A stretch of DNA of 64,000 nucleotides, taken from the NCBI RefSeq assembly GCF_020921035.1, contig NC_063151.1:6696001-6760000 (forward strand). The letters run 5' to 3'. How positions within the stretch are numbered: position 1 is the first letter of the stretch; each line of letters begins with the position of its first letter. Shown here piece after piece: positions 24,770 through 36,413 of this stretch. The position numbers and the translations under genes are program-made. This stretch comes from Rhodamnia argentea. Taxonomy: Eukaryota > Streptophyta > Magnoliopsida > Myrtales > Myrtaceae. The notes below the pieces were generated by a model. It was not told the DNA's origin and searched no databases. It worked only from the letters and a program-made list of their open reading frames with translations.

Positions 24770-27700
24770 ATGGCGCGTGTGGAGGGGGAGGAGGGTAGGG
24801 CGGGCTCCGACCGCGTCGAGTACCTCACCGGCTTCGGCAACCACTTCTCGTCGGAGGCGATCGCCGGCGCCCTCCCTCTTGGCCAGAACAGCCCCCTGGT
24901 TTGCCCCCACGGGCTCTACGCCGAGCAGATCTCCGGCACCTCCTTCACCTCTCCGCGCAAGCTCAATCTGCGCAGGTGATCACCGGAGCCTTGCTTGCAT
25001 TTCGCTTCTTTCCTCTTCGCGCGAGTAGATTGAACCGCGCTATCGTCAAGCATTCGATTTGCCACTGCTGCGTTGCTTGGTTGACTGCGTCGGAACGATC
25101 GTTGACCTGTTTCTTGCCCTGGAAAAAATTCATTCTATACGTGTTGCTGCAGTTTGTTCTTCAGGTGTAGGTTGTGTGAATTCGACTTTGTTTGATATCA
25201 TCTGGCGACTTTCGTTTCTGTGCTTGCTTCTTCTGGTCAACGCGTGCTCATTTGCACTGTACTTAAGTCGTTCCCGTCGCACTTTGAGAAATAAGTGCTC
25301 ATCGCAAACACATTGATGTCGGTACATTCTTGTGGATTCATTCGCTTAATTGTTCGTGAAGCGACTGATTCTCTTTGCCATCGAGCAGCTGGTTGTATCG
25401 GATCAAACCATCGGTCACGCACGAACCATTTAAGCCCCGTGTTCCAGCACATGAGAAGCTTCTTAGCGAGTTCGACCAGTCCAATAGCTCCGCGACTCCG
25501 ACTCAATTACGTTGGAAGCCTTTAGAAATTCCGGATGCACCGACTGATTTTGTCGATGGATTGATGACAATGTGCGGGGCTGGAAGCTCATTCCTTCGGC
25601 ATGGATTCGCTGTTCACATGTGAGGGGCATCTTTTTTCTAGTTCTTTCTTTGAGCTCATTTGCTTGCTTTTTGTATGACCGATTCCTGCAAGTGGTTCCT
25701 ATCTGTTTTTTCTTCCTTAATCATGTGATTCTGTTCATGTTATTGTGCTTTCTTTGATACTAAAGGGTTCAAGATTCTACTTTATGGAAACCCTGTTGCT
25801 AGAATCTGTGGGAGAGAGGAGCTTTCTCTGGTTTCATCGTCTCTTTGGGTGTGCTCAAATCATGACAACGGCTAGTTACGTACTCTTTTTTCAGTGTTGG
25901 TCCGCCACAGATTAGGACATTAACTCTGCATTATATGTTCAGTTGATAAAATCTGCATTTTCTGGAGTCCACGACTGATTATTTTTCCTCTTCTTCAACG
26001 GATGGAAGTGGATAAAATGGTGCTTATAGCTTGGAGAACGGCTGCAGTGCTAGTTTTAGCTTGGCATGCCCAATTACTTGTGTTTTCCTTCTTGTATTGG
26101 CTCCCATTAGAACTTCATTTTTCTTCACATTCAATTCCTAATGATAGGAGATTGTTTAACATGTTGTCTGCGCATATTCTGAACTGGCTTAACCTACTAG
26201 ATCCAGCATGAAGTATATGTTCATTTCTGATAAGAAACTTGTTTTCCTTTTTAGGTACACTGCCAATAAATCAATGGACAACTGTGCATTCTGCAATGCT
26301 GATGGTGATTTTCTAATTGTTCCACAGAAAGGAAGTAAGTGCATTTAGGAATTTTGGATGTCATTTTCCTCCTTCCCGAGCCCTCGTACTTTCTACCTGC
26401 GCCACTGCTTGCCAAAATATGGAAGAAGTTTTCCTTGATAATTGCAATCCCTTGTTGAATGACGGTACTTGGCATCTATAGAGGTGCTCTGCAACACTAG
26501 AATCAATTTCAAAACTAACTCTCGAAACATACTCTTGAAATTCATTTACATTTTACACTTCATTTTAAGTGGGGGTCCAATGAGGAAGGAGATCTTACTC
26601 TTTGAACTATTGTAGGGTTGTGGATCACTACAGAATGTGGAAAATTATTGGTATCCCCTGGTGAAGCTGCTGTTTTACCTCAAGGATTTCGTTTTTCTGT
26701 GGACCTTCCAGATGGCCCATCTCGTGGCTATGTTGCTGAGATATTCGGCACGCATTTTCAACTTCCTGATTTGGGACCAATAGGTATCAGATATTCAATT
26801 AAGTTTTCATGTTAATTGATTGAAGTTGAATTATCAGTTGTCAAAGCTTCAAATGACAAAGATTTCTCCAGTTAGATGTTGAAATTACTACATAGGGAGA
26901 ATCTGAGAAGATTTCTCCAGTTAGATGTTGAAATTACTACATAGAGAGAATCTGAGTTGTGTTTCTATTAGGTGCCAATGGTCTTGCAGATCCGCGACAC
27001 TTTCTTGTACCCAAAGCTTGGTTTGAAGAGACGTCTTGTCCAGGGTACACTATAATACAAAAGTTTGGTGGCCAACTATTTACAGCAAAGCAGGATTTCT
27101 CTGCTTTCAACGTGGCTGCATGGCATGGAAATTATGTTCCTTATAAGGTGAATACTCTCATTGCTTCTGCTTTTGACTATGTGAATGAACTAAGGTGGCG
27201 TTTTTATATGAAGAAATTTGCAGATATTTTTTTCTCATGCTGTTAGTTGATTCTCTATGTCCAAGTTGGGATTATACATGAAATAAAAAATCAATCAGAC
27301 TTCATCTTCAAATAGCTAATTAAAGTATCTTCCTGTGTTTCTTTGCAGTATGACCTGAGCAAGTTTTGTCCCTATAATACGGTGTTATTTGATCATAGCG
27401 ATCCATCAATAAACACTGGTATGCAGAATTGGTCCTTATGCTTCTTATGCTTTTACAATTTGCTTTTCCTATTTATAGGTTTCTATGGGGTATGGGCTTG
27501 ATCAATTCCTGGTTATCATAACGCAGTATTGACAGCACCAACTGATAAACCTGGAGTGGCATTATTGGATTTTGTCATATTCCCTCCTAGGTGGTTGGTT
27601 GCAGAACATACATTCAGACCTCCCTATTACCATCGTAATTGCATGAGTGAATTCATGGGCCTTGTCCATGGTGGATATGAGGTAATTTCTTCCTTGGTTG

Positions 27701-28698
27701 CATTGCTAACTTAAAGAATATATAAAACTCGGAGAAGCTCTATAGTCTAAACTTAATGAAGAGAAGGATTTTCATATTAAATAAAGCTTTGCGGTAGGGT
27801 TGAAGAGTTGTGTCCTTCCGTTTTCTTAGTGATGGAAGGGCGAATGAGGTGAGGAGCCGTTGTGGCAAGATTCTAAATCTGAAGCTAAAACCATTCAATT
27901 AACTTTGGCATTTTTCTTGACGTGATGGTTAAGATCTTTCATATAGGTTGTAATGTATTTGACTTGATTACTAATTCTCTTCAGGCAAAAGCTGACGGTT
28001 TTGTCCCAGGTGGTGCTAGCCTTCACAGCTGTATGACTCCACATGGTCCTGACACCAAGACTTTTGAGGTTAGCTATTGCATTCAGCTACACTGATTTTT
28101 TCCTGAAAGTAATGTCTTTTATCTCGTCTTCAACTGTTCAATGAGGATGACCAGAAAATGCATTTTGAAAGTAGAGTTTCATGTCATTGTTTGAGTGGTT
28201 TGGCAATGAGGAGTGTGGACTCAGAGGCTAGAAATTTGAATTACACTGAGACAGCTCTCAGGAACATGATATAGTGCTGAGTTTTCCCCAAGTTGGCATC
28301 TTACAGCTGCTTATTTATTTGCTAATTTTCTTTCCTATTGATAGGATAACGATAAAGGTAGTTTTCCTTAACTATTGCTTCTAAGTTGGGGAATGGGGTA
28401 GCTGGTGGTAAGCTCTCGAACAATCTGTAAGTAGATTAACTTCCATAGTTCACCCATTCTCGATCCTTTTGGCTGACAGGCAACCATCGCTCGAGGAAAC
28501 GAGGCAGGACCCCATAGAATTACCGATACCATGGCGTTCATGTTCGAGTCGTGCCTAATCCCGCGAGTTTGCCATTGGGCACTCGATTCTCCCTCCGTGG
28601 ATCCTGATTATTACAAGTGCTGGATCGGACTCAGGTCCCACTTTGAAGGGATGAAGATTGAAGGCCACGATACACACAACGGACATGCAGACGTCTAG
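24770..28698 (+). CDS. HGO: Homogentisate 1,2-dioxygenase (nine exons, 462 aa)
   Basis: Opens the ring of homogentisate to maleylacetoacetate in tyrosine breakdown, and so competes with tocopherol/plastoquinone synthesis for homogentisate. Exons: 24770-24975, 25389-25619, 26255-26334, 26616-26783, 26972-27147, 27349-27418, 27527-27681, 27985-28068, 28480-28698. All phases agree and give 463 codons including the stop; family members are near 460 aa. Fe(II) ligands fit the family: His346 and Glu352 ([10 protein letters not shown]) and His382 (TPHGPD), with the same 6 and 30 residue spacing as His335/Glu341/His371 of the human enzyme. The N-terminus contains [13 protein letters not shown] and [14 protein letters not shown], typical of HGD. 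Exon 1 is GC-rich while the rest is not, a common 5' gradient. The C-terminus GHADV shows no peroxisomal SKL signal. Confidence 0.97.
26859..26956. repeat. Two-copy 49-base tandem duplication in HGD intron 4
   Basis: The segment at 26859-26907 is repeated at 26908-26956 with one visible change (gggaga against gagaga). It ends 15 bases before exon 5, so it moves the branch-point region away from the exon or duplicates it. Confidence 0.9.
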
Positions 28699-29832
28699 CT
28701 CCTGCCGTTGTGGTTTTGTATGAGAATGGTCTGAACAGGACGGTAAAGGGACACAGAATTGACCTACCTCCATGTAGATAACAGATATAGAATGATCGTA
28801 CATAGTAAGCGTCTGGCATATGTGAGACAAAACTTGCCGTGGTTCTGTTGTCGCTCTTTTTGAGGTGATGACATGTAATCTAGTCTGCTACCTCATTGCG
28901 TGTAGTGTACCAGATTGTGATTACAAACGTGGGCACGTAAGGTTTGCAATGGATTGAATGTTGCTTATTCCTCCTTGTAATGTTTCTTGTTCGTTCTTTA
29001 TAAAAGAAACAGAATGTTGCTTGTTCCTACTTTGGTAATTAGAGACTTTGCTCAACGAGGGATATAGACATAAAAACTCAATCCTAGATCAGAGTTTACT
29101 TTGCTTTTGGATTAAATTTGTTTGCTTAAAGAAAAGGTGTGATCAATAAATTTCATGAAATCCATAATCGAGGGTGGTTTTCAAAGATAGGCTGGATTAA
29201 TTACATTCTTGAATTGTAGACACCATGAACGTGGTATGTCACACCAACATGGGATTGGGTCCACCAATTAGTCTTATAAAACTCCAAACACCGGCTCTCA
29301 TCACACCTTCCGGGAAAGCCGTTCCTATTCAGAATCTCAACCAAAAGGGAGGCTAACCCAATCGCTGATGCATGACCCTGTCATCATCAATCAGCACGGG
29401 TCTTCGGTCTCTGCCATGTGTTAACATCCTCCGTATGGGCAAAAGAGTAACCTTACGTACAGACTGAGGACGACATGGGCGCAGTATGCAAAGTGAAAAA
29501 AGAATGAAGACGACATGGATCAACCCGAAACATGCACGGTCAGACAGCTGATCGTCCGACAAACCAACCTAAATTTCAAAAGTCCGCAAGACACCCATTC
29601 CTTAATTTAATAGATGTCTTTAGCCAACTGCGAACATGGTGGCACCAAACCCATTAAAAAGATAGTATCTTGACTCGATCAGTCCTCGTGCTGATGGACC
29701 CCATTAGTCTTGCGCGACTGTTAACTGAACTGTTGTTGGCCAAGCTATTTCAAGGTTGAAACAGACAGCTTTGATCTTCCCCTCCTCAAGTATCTAACTC
29801 TTATTTCCAATTCATCTACACACAGCTTATGC
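28699..29832. other. HGD 3' UTR and intergenic spacer to the NCL gene
   Basis: No further gene is seen. The first few hundred bases are likely the HGD 3' UTR. The last 100-200 bases should hold the NCL promoter, but no clear TATA box is visible. Confidence 0.45.
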
Positions 29833-32800
29833 ATGACTCTGCATATGATGTTCATCCGGAGCATCTTCACTCTTGTCGCGATTCTTGCAGTAATCTCGAC
29901 GATCGACAGCCGGTCTCTGCCGGGTGATTCTTCGCCGCTAATTTCAGATGGCGTTGATCGTGGCCGTGATCAGCATGGTGAACCATCTAAATTGCTTCTT
30001 CTCAGAGGAACAGCGGTTGTGTTGGACGATGAGGTTGAAGTTTGTGAGCAGATGTATGGATTCTTGCCATGCTCGTACAGCACAGCAGGTCACCTGTTCT
30101 TGATATTGGTCTATGAGTATCTGCTGTTTCACGGGGAGTCCTACGTTGCTTCCGGGAGCCAGCAGATATTTAAGGTGCTTGGTCCCGGAATATTTGGTGC
30201 CTCTGCATTCCATGTGCTTAGTGCTCTACCAGAGGCCTTAATACTTCTAGGTATGCATCTCCATAATCTTTTTCTGCAAAACCTTTCAATCTGCTCTGTT
30301 CACTGTCGTCTTCTTTTTCCTAGGTGGCCGAGTTTGTGCTTTAGGCAATTGCTTTAGTAAGAAGCAAAAGATGGACTCTGACAGCTAATAATTCTTGAAA
30401 GTTCACTGTAAATTGAAGAAGCGTGGGTAAAATTGAACTTTGGAGTCAGAATCCGAGAGGAACAAGATATTAGTGTCAAGTAAATGGAATTAAATGAAAA
30501 ATTGCTGCTCGTAGGCAATTTTTGTGTGGATGCACGTTTCTCGATCATCAAAAGCTAGCTTTGGAAATAATCGAGTTAGAGCTGTAGCTACGAGTGCTAA
30601 AGATGGTCTAATGAGAGGAATGGAAGTGATTGACACAGGAGCTCCTCTAAGTGTTCCAGTCGGCGGAGCGACTCTATGCCGAATTTTCAACGTGCTTGGA
30701 GAGCCTGTTGATGGTTTAGGACCTGTAGATACTCGTACAGCATCTCCTTTCAAATTGTCATGGCAGGGCCATCATGTATGACTCTTGACTATTGGTAGTA
30801 TTGAGATTTCTCTTGGCTCATTCGATTTCCAAATGTCACTTGGCAACTTGAATACCACGCAATGGGAACCTTATCATCTTCTGTCAATTCTGAATGATAA
30901 TGTATCCCAGTTGCTCTTTCAGGAAATCAGATTCACCTATTCAGATTTGAACTTACTTTTATCACGTGTAAACATTATTGATGAAGAATGCTTCCGAAAC
31001 CATGAGTAACGTGAAATCAGCGGTTCAGGAAAGGAGGAAGCTCAAAAAGAAAAGCTCGAGTAAAAGATGAGAAAGAGTTTTAAGTTTGGGAAGAGAAATA
31101 GTAATGCTGGGATTTTCATGGGACAGTGGACCTTTCATTATTCATGAGTTGGACATTTGCAAAAAATTGTATTGTTAAATTCTTTTCAATCGAGTATGCT
31201 GATTGCACATTGCAGTTACTCTCCCTTTCCTGATAACCTCCAGTCACTCTCTCCAATCATTTCTGCAGTTGAAGTTTGATCATTCTGATTCACTGAAGAG
31301 ATGACTGCTGAAAAGAAGGGCTATAATATCGAATTACATCTCACAATGTATCTTCACTTTATCATTTTTCCCTCTTTTTTCCAGCATCTGGACTTCTAAA
31401 CAGCAAAGAGGTGGCGCAGGAATATGTCGTGACTGGTGTTGGCTTGCTGGCCGGATCCTCGATCCTGCTTCTGACATTGCTATGGGGAACTTGCGTCCTC
31501 CTTGGTAGCAGAGATTTCTGTGATGGAATGGAGCGCAACACTTCAAGTTCAAGCAACTATTCAGGGAAGAAGTTCTTATCTTCCTTGAAAGGTAGTATTT
31601 CCAGATTTTCATTGAGCATTTACTTCATCATGTCAAAGTTGAAGGGAGTATATTGTCGTAATATACTTGGATATAAGGTTCTGTACGTAGTTCAAGTTAA
31701 ATTCAAGAATCACAGAGTGAAGTCTATTTTGAGGAAAATTTTCAAGACACGAATCTTACTTGGTTCTGTTTCTAATACTGCTGTAGCAAATTTCCATGCT
31801 ATCTTGTTGCAGGCATTTTCTCATTCGTATGCACATTCTTCAACTTGATTCGTCTGCTTTCAAGTCATGTTGTTCTTCCTAACTTTCCTCTAAATTCTTT
31901 GTAATTCTTAATACCTAGAATGGATGACCTTAATACATAATTTTGTGCTGATACACTAATGGCCGAAAGGAATAGCTCGACGAGCAAAAGAGAGAGGAAA
32001 TCAGCATTGTTATCTGAAACTTAGAGGGAATATGATTAAACTTTCTTATTTGAGATCACAGGCTCCGGTATCATCACTGATTTGAAGACTAGCTACACTG
32101 CCAGGATAATGGTATTCTCAGCAATACCATTCATCATGATACAAATCCCGGATATATTCTTGATTTATTCAGCTCAACGCATTGTGATCCTGTGTGCTCT
32201 TGCTGTTTCAGTTGGGTTGCTGCTCTTATACTTCTTCTATCAGGTAACTTATGCATGCCATATGTTTTCGTACATTGCTGAGCTAGCATGAAGCCTTGAC
32301 CACGTCATGAACTTTGAGGCTTCTGTAACTTCAGTAGCGATACTGAGCCTAGTGGTCAAAACTAGATGTACAGAGATGAGGCACAAAGTTTAGCTTTATG
32401 TTCATATGTCATGATATTTAGGATCGTCATGAAAGCAATAACTAATGGGTTCAAGCAGTTTAAATATCCTAGGGCGCATTTCCTTTGGCTACTTGTTGCA
32501 GATATTTGAGCCATGGATTCAAAAGAGAAGACTCGAGTATGTGAAACACGAGCAGCTAGTACTTCGAATCATACAACATATGCAACGTCACGCACTAGAA
32601 AGACTTGTCACAGAGGATGGAGCGCCAAACATACAGGCTCTCAGGAGGCTAGTCTTCATTCTACGATGTCACTTCAACTGATATGAGCAAGATGGTGTCG
32701 TTCTAATTTGTACTAAAGGGTTTGCAAACTGCAGGCTATTTGAAGAAATCGATCATGATGGGGATGATGCTATATCGCCATCCGAATTAAAAGAGTTGTT

Positions 32801-34542
32801 GCTAGAAATCAAGTTCAAACACGAGCATGTGGACAAAGATAAAGCGGTAGATGATGTTATAAAGGAATTTGACATTGACAGTGACCAAAGGATAAGCAAA
32901 GACAAATTCGTCACTGGATTCACGAAATGGCTCGAGGAGGCAAAGATTACGATGGACAAGCAAACTCACTCAAAAAGGTCTTTTAAGGACTTGTATCAGG
33001 TAATTTTGCAGTTGAGGGGATTGAATTCTGCAAGTTAAATTACCATCTATGATGAATGTGCAGTTAAACTATTCAGACGTATTTTCCAGCTCTTTCAACC
33101 TTTTATTCAGAAGAAGGAAGAACGTAAACTGAAAAAGAAAATAGTTGAAGAAATTCTTGCGCATGTGCATACCGATCCTGTCGAAAACCTATTCACAGAA
33201 AATGGCACACCTGATCTACCTGCTATTAGAAGGTTACGTTCTGTTAATTACTTTCCCATTAGTACCTTATTGAGAGAACAAATTAGCTAGTTATTCTCTT
33301 ATAAATTTATGACTGTCTGCATTTTGGTTCCAGATTGTTTGAGCAGATTGATCGCAATGGAGACAACAGCATATCACAATCTGAGCTGAAGGAACTCCTG
33401 ATGGGCATCAAGTTTGGTGACATACCTTTTGACGTGGACGAAGTAGTTTTAAAGGTCATTGAGGTCTTCGACAGAAGCGGAAACCGCCAGATAAATGAGG
33501 AGGAATTTGTTACTGGATTGGCTAGTTTGCTCGATACTTCAGTTAAAGGCGATGAGAGCCAAGCGCCTAAATTAAATACCAGTCAAGACGATTTCTATCA
33601 AGTAAGGCCATTTCAAACTCGGCTTTTTCACACGCAATGTCAAATGCTACCATAGTTCTTTTCACATGTCTGATATTGTGACATGATTATGCAAGCGAAC
33701 TTGGGAAGAAACCGACAAATTGGTGGACGAAGATAATGGAAAAGGAGATGTCGAGAAGTCGTCGTGGATTTGGGTCAAGTCTATATCATTGTTGTTGCTC
33801 GGAGTTATCATAGTATCGGTCCTTGCAGAACCTCTCATCTCTAGTGTGCAGAGTTTTTCGACATCAGCGGGCATACCGTCTTTCTTCGTCTCATTCATAT
33901 TGGTTCCTCTGGCCACAAACGCAAGAGGAGCTACTGCAGCAATCAAAGCCTGCAGACATAAGAAGGCGCGAACCACTTCTCTAACATTTTCCGAGGTCTG
34001 TCCAACTAATTCTATAAATTGAAGGAAATTCTTTATGATGTAGGTGTAGAAAGCTAGCACCTTCTCAATTTCCTCAAGTTTCGCTCGTCTGTTGGTATGA
34101 CCCCCTCAATTTTCATTGTAGTGTTAGACTGGGCAGTACAATTTGATGTTTCTTCTCATTGTTGAAACAGAATGCGTATAACTTAGTATCTTCTAGATAA
34201 GTGACCCTGGATCGTCAAATTGATTCAGACCAGTTTCTTAAAGAGGACTAGTGGTTAACATGTTTTTTCGGTTTTGCCTTTGTGGTAATGCAGATCTATG
34301 GAGATGTGTTCATGAGCAACATGCTCGGCTTCTGCGTCCTCTTGTCGCTGGTATATGCCCGCAACTTGACATGGGAATTCTCTGCTGAAGTTCTTGTGGT
34401 GCTAATCGTGTGTGGTGTGGTGGGTCTGATTGCAAGTTTCAGGTCAACCTTCCCAGTTTGGACATCAATCTTGGCTTACTTCTTGTACCCTCTGTCTCTT
34501 CTCTTGGTCTATGTTCTTGATGATGTCCTGAATTATTCCTAG
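29833..34542 (+). CDS. NCL: EF-hand Na+/Ca2+ exchanger-like protein (NCL type), divergent, nine exons, 725 aa
   Basis: NCL proteins are membrane cation exchangers with a central cytosolic EF-hand region, linked to Ca2+ balance and salt response. Exons: 29833-30250, 31385-31591, 32062-32243, 32502-32647, 32735-32999, 33090-33232, 33334-33601, 33696-33995, 34294-34542; total 726 codons with no internal stop. A signal peptide or first helix ([15 protein letters not shown]) is followed by [11 protein letters not shown] and the N-terminal helices. Four EF-hand loops lie in two exons: [12 protein letters not shown] (about 324-335), [12 protein letters not shown] (about 364-375), [12 protein letters not shown] (about 460-471) and [13 protein letters not shown]-terminal helices end in DDVLNYS. 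Odd points: intron 4 needs a GC donor, EF loop 2 has Lys at position 12, alpha-1 reads SALPEA, and alpha-2 reads ATNARGA where NCLs have an acidic Ser-Glu. The protein is longer than the roughly 585-aa Arabidopsis NCL. In-frame Met at 29845 and 29848 are alternative starts. Confidence 0.82.
30563..30751 (+). pseudogene. atpB: Nuclear copy of a chloroplast atpB fragment (NUPT) in NCL intron 1
   Basis: About 63 codons match the plastid ATP synthase beta subunit: [43 protein letters not shown] and GPVDTRT. Mitochondrial beta subunits differ strongly here, so plastid origin is clear. Substitutions such as GRIF to CRIF show decay. It lies in sense orientation inside intron 1. The open frame around it is left over from atpB and is not a gene. 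Confidence 0.9.
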
Positions 34543-35198
34543 GAATGCACACATACTGCTTGAGAATTCTATGCTGCCAATTTTGGTTATATGAGTGCAT
34601 TCCGGATTTGATAACTGAAGGCGTAATAATACTTTCGGAGCCCGGATTCGTGCCTGGATGGTCCCTCGGACACTTAAGTTAAGAGTCAAAAGACTGCAGA
34701 AAGCCAAAATAGCGAGAGGATTTTCTCAGTCATCCTTCCTTACCCGGTCTTTGGTCTTGCTCTCTATCTATAAGCACTCGACCTATCCGAGGTCGGCTCG
34801 CCGATGTCCTTGGTTCCAGGCCGACTTCTTGGTTGCCGACATTTATGGTTGGCTGGCGGGTGCCTTCATTCGCTAACGATCAAATAAGGGATCTTTCCGG
34901 GTTAATAGGCTTCTCGTTTGCGGGTAACTGTATTTCAATTTTTATTTCAAAATATTTAATCCATCATTTTCCAATGGTCTGTAGATAGTTTCTGCCAAAT
35001 CAAATAACCGGATCACTTAAACTAAATCATCTTTCATCTTAGTTAGATAGATTTGATTTTACTGAATAGCTACAGCATTTGGCTATATCATTTAGATAAA
35101 AATCATGTCTTTATCTGTTATTAAGATTTGAATTTAACAAGCCACATGAGGCAAAGTTCAGTGCAACATGGTCGGATTCTGGTCAAAGTATGGTCTCG
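34543..35198. other. NCL 3' UTR and flank, the source of a duplicated segment
   Basis: Bases up to about 34915 recur at about 40021-40405 after the NCL pseudogene, with small gaps (for example cctggatggtccctcggaca and ctatccgaggtcggctcgcc). This shows that the duplication took non-coding flank as well as exons. Confidence 0.7.
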
Positions 35199-35620
35199 TT
35201 TGGTTCAACATTCCAAATGAGCATTGAAGTTCTAAAGTTCCTTGGCCAAATGTAAATAGTGTTTGGTTCATTTTTTAGCTCACTTTGGGGAGATGCAATT
35301 GTATCTCAAATGCTCTCTAAAGTCCTTTAGCGAAATACAACTAATTTTTTTATTATTTTAATTTTGTCACCGCCACTGCCGCCCATCGCCATCGCCCATT
35401 CGCCGCCGGTGCCGCCGGTCGTCGCCGCCGCCGCTTTTTTTTCAAAAAAAAAAAATATTTTACAAAGTTCATTTTTTACCAAACAACGTTTACGTCAAAG
35501 TTACTTTTCAAATGTGTTTTTAAAATACACTTTACCAAAGACTACTTGCATTTTAAAAAGGCCTTTAGCCCAAAGGTATTTACATTTTCTCAAAGTTCCT
35601 TGGCCAAATGCTGAACCAAA
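35199..35620. mobile_element. Probable MITE with terminal inverted repeats
   Basis: The left end reads tttggttcaacattcc and the right end, reversed, reads tttggttcagcatttgg. Subterminal aagttccttggccaaatg occurs near both ends in the same orientation, and other inner parts are roughly inverted. No transposase is present. A GC-rich insert at about 35370-35436 (repeated CCG/CGC) is very unlike the AT-rich body. The superfamily is uncertain; hAT-like is a guess. Confidence 0.5.
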
Positions 35621-36229
35621 AAAAAAAAAAAATTACAGAGAAATCTTAACGAATTGGGTGATTAAAATCAAATTCGGTGATCATGGAAAGAATTTATCTT
35701 GACGAACTCGAATCACTTGAAGTTTTTGTTCATTAATTTAGATGGAGCAAGAATGCGATGTTTTGATATCAATGGAGCATTTCTCGTCTACAAAGCATCA
35801 TTGAACACACCTTAAAGTAGGAATTTGAGATCGGTCAATTCAATTTTAAATCTTTCGGTTGTGCTAATATATATCCAAAGACCTATTGTGGGGCGGCTAA
35901 TACAGTCCTAGATCTTTTAAACGTGTCAATTTAATTCTAAATCTTTGGAGAATTTGTCAATTTAGTACTAAATATTTTAACAATTTGCCCCTATAATCCT
36001 TCCGAGTAATTCTGCTCGAAAATCGTTGAAGGACTTTATTGACAAATCCTTAAAAAGCTTAGGACAGATAAATTATAAAAAAAAATTATGATTAAACTAA
36101 AATAATTAAAAGGTTTAGGGACGGAATTAGTTGCCCTACACCACTTTATGACAAACATCCTTAAAAGGCGCTCCTTTTTATATTAGGACTAGGAAGCGGT
36201 TGAGAGAGCGAGGATGAGGAGTTGCTGAA
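35621..36229. other. AT-rich spacer with dispersed repeat text
   Basis: Around 35840-36130 the text 'gtcaatttaattctaaatct' and variants recur several times. No gene is seen. Confidence 0.4.
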
Positions 36230-36413
36230 ATGATGCCAAGGATGGGGCAATCCCTCTGCTCTGCCTCCGCTTGTTCGACCACCATCTGGTAATCTCACTC
36301 TCACTCCTGTCTTTGCATCGGCTCTTCTTCTTCCTCGCAATGTCGGTTCGTCTCCCTCCCGTCATTTTCGCACCTCGCCCTCCACTTCTGGGCTGAAAGT
36401 TTTGGAATCTGTG

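Noticed and set aside
24378..25028. Plus-strand frame of 216 codons overlapping HGD exon 1
   Set aside because: Different frame from HGD; Ser/Pro/Arg-rich composition from a GC-rich exon and a CT repeat.
30524..30781. 85-codon frame as a gene
   Set aside because: It is the nuclear plastid atpB fragment inside an intron, open by descent only.
34658..34876. 72-codon frame in the NCL 3' flank
   Set aside because: The duplicated copy at 40.1-40.4 kb does not keep the frame, so it is not under coding constraint.
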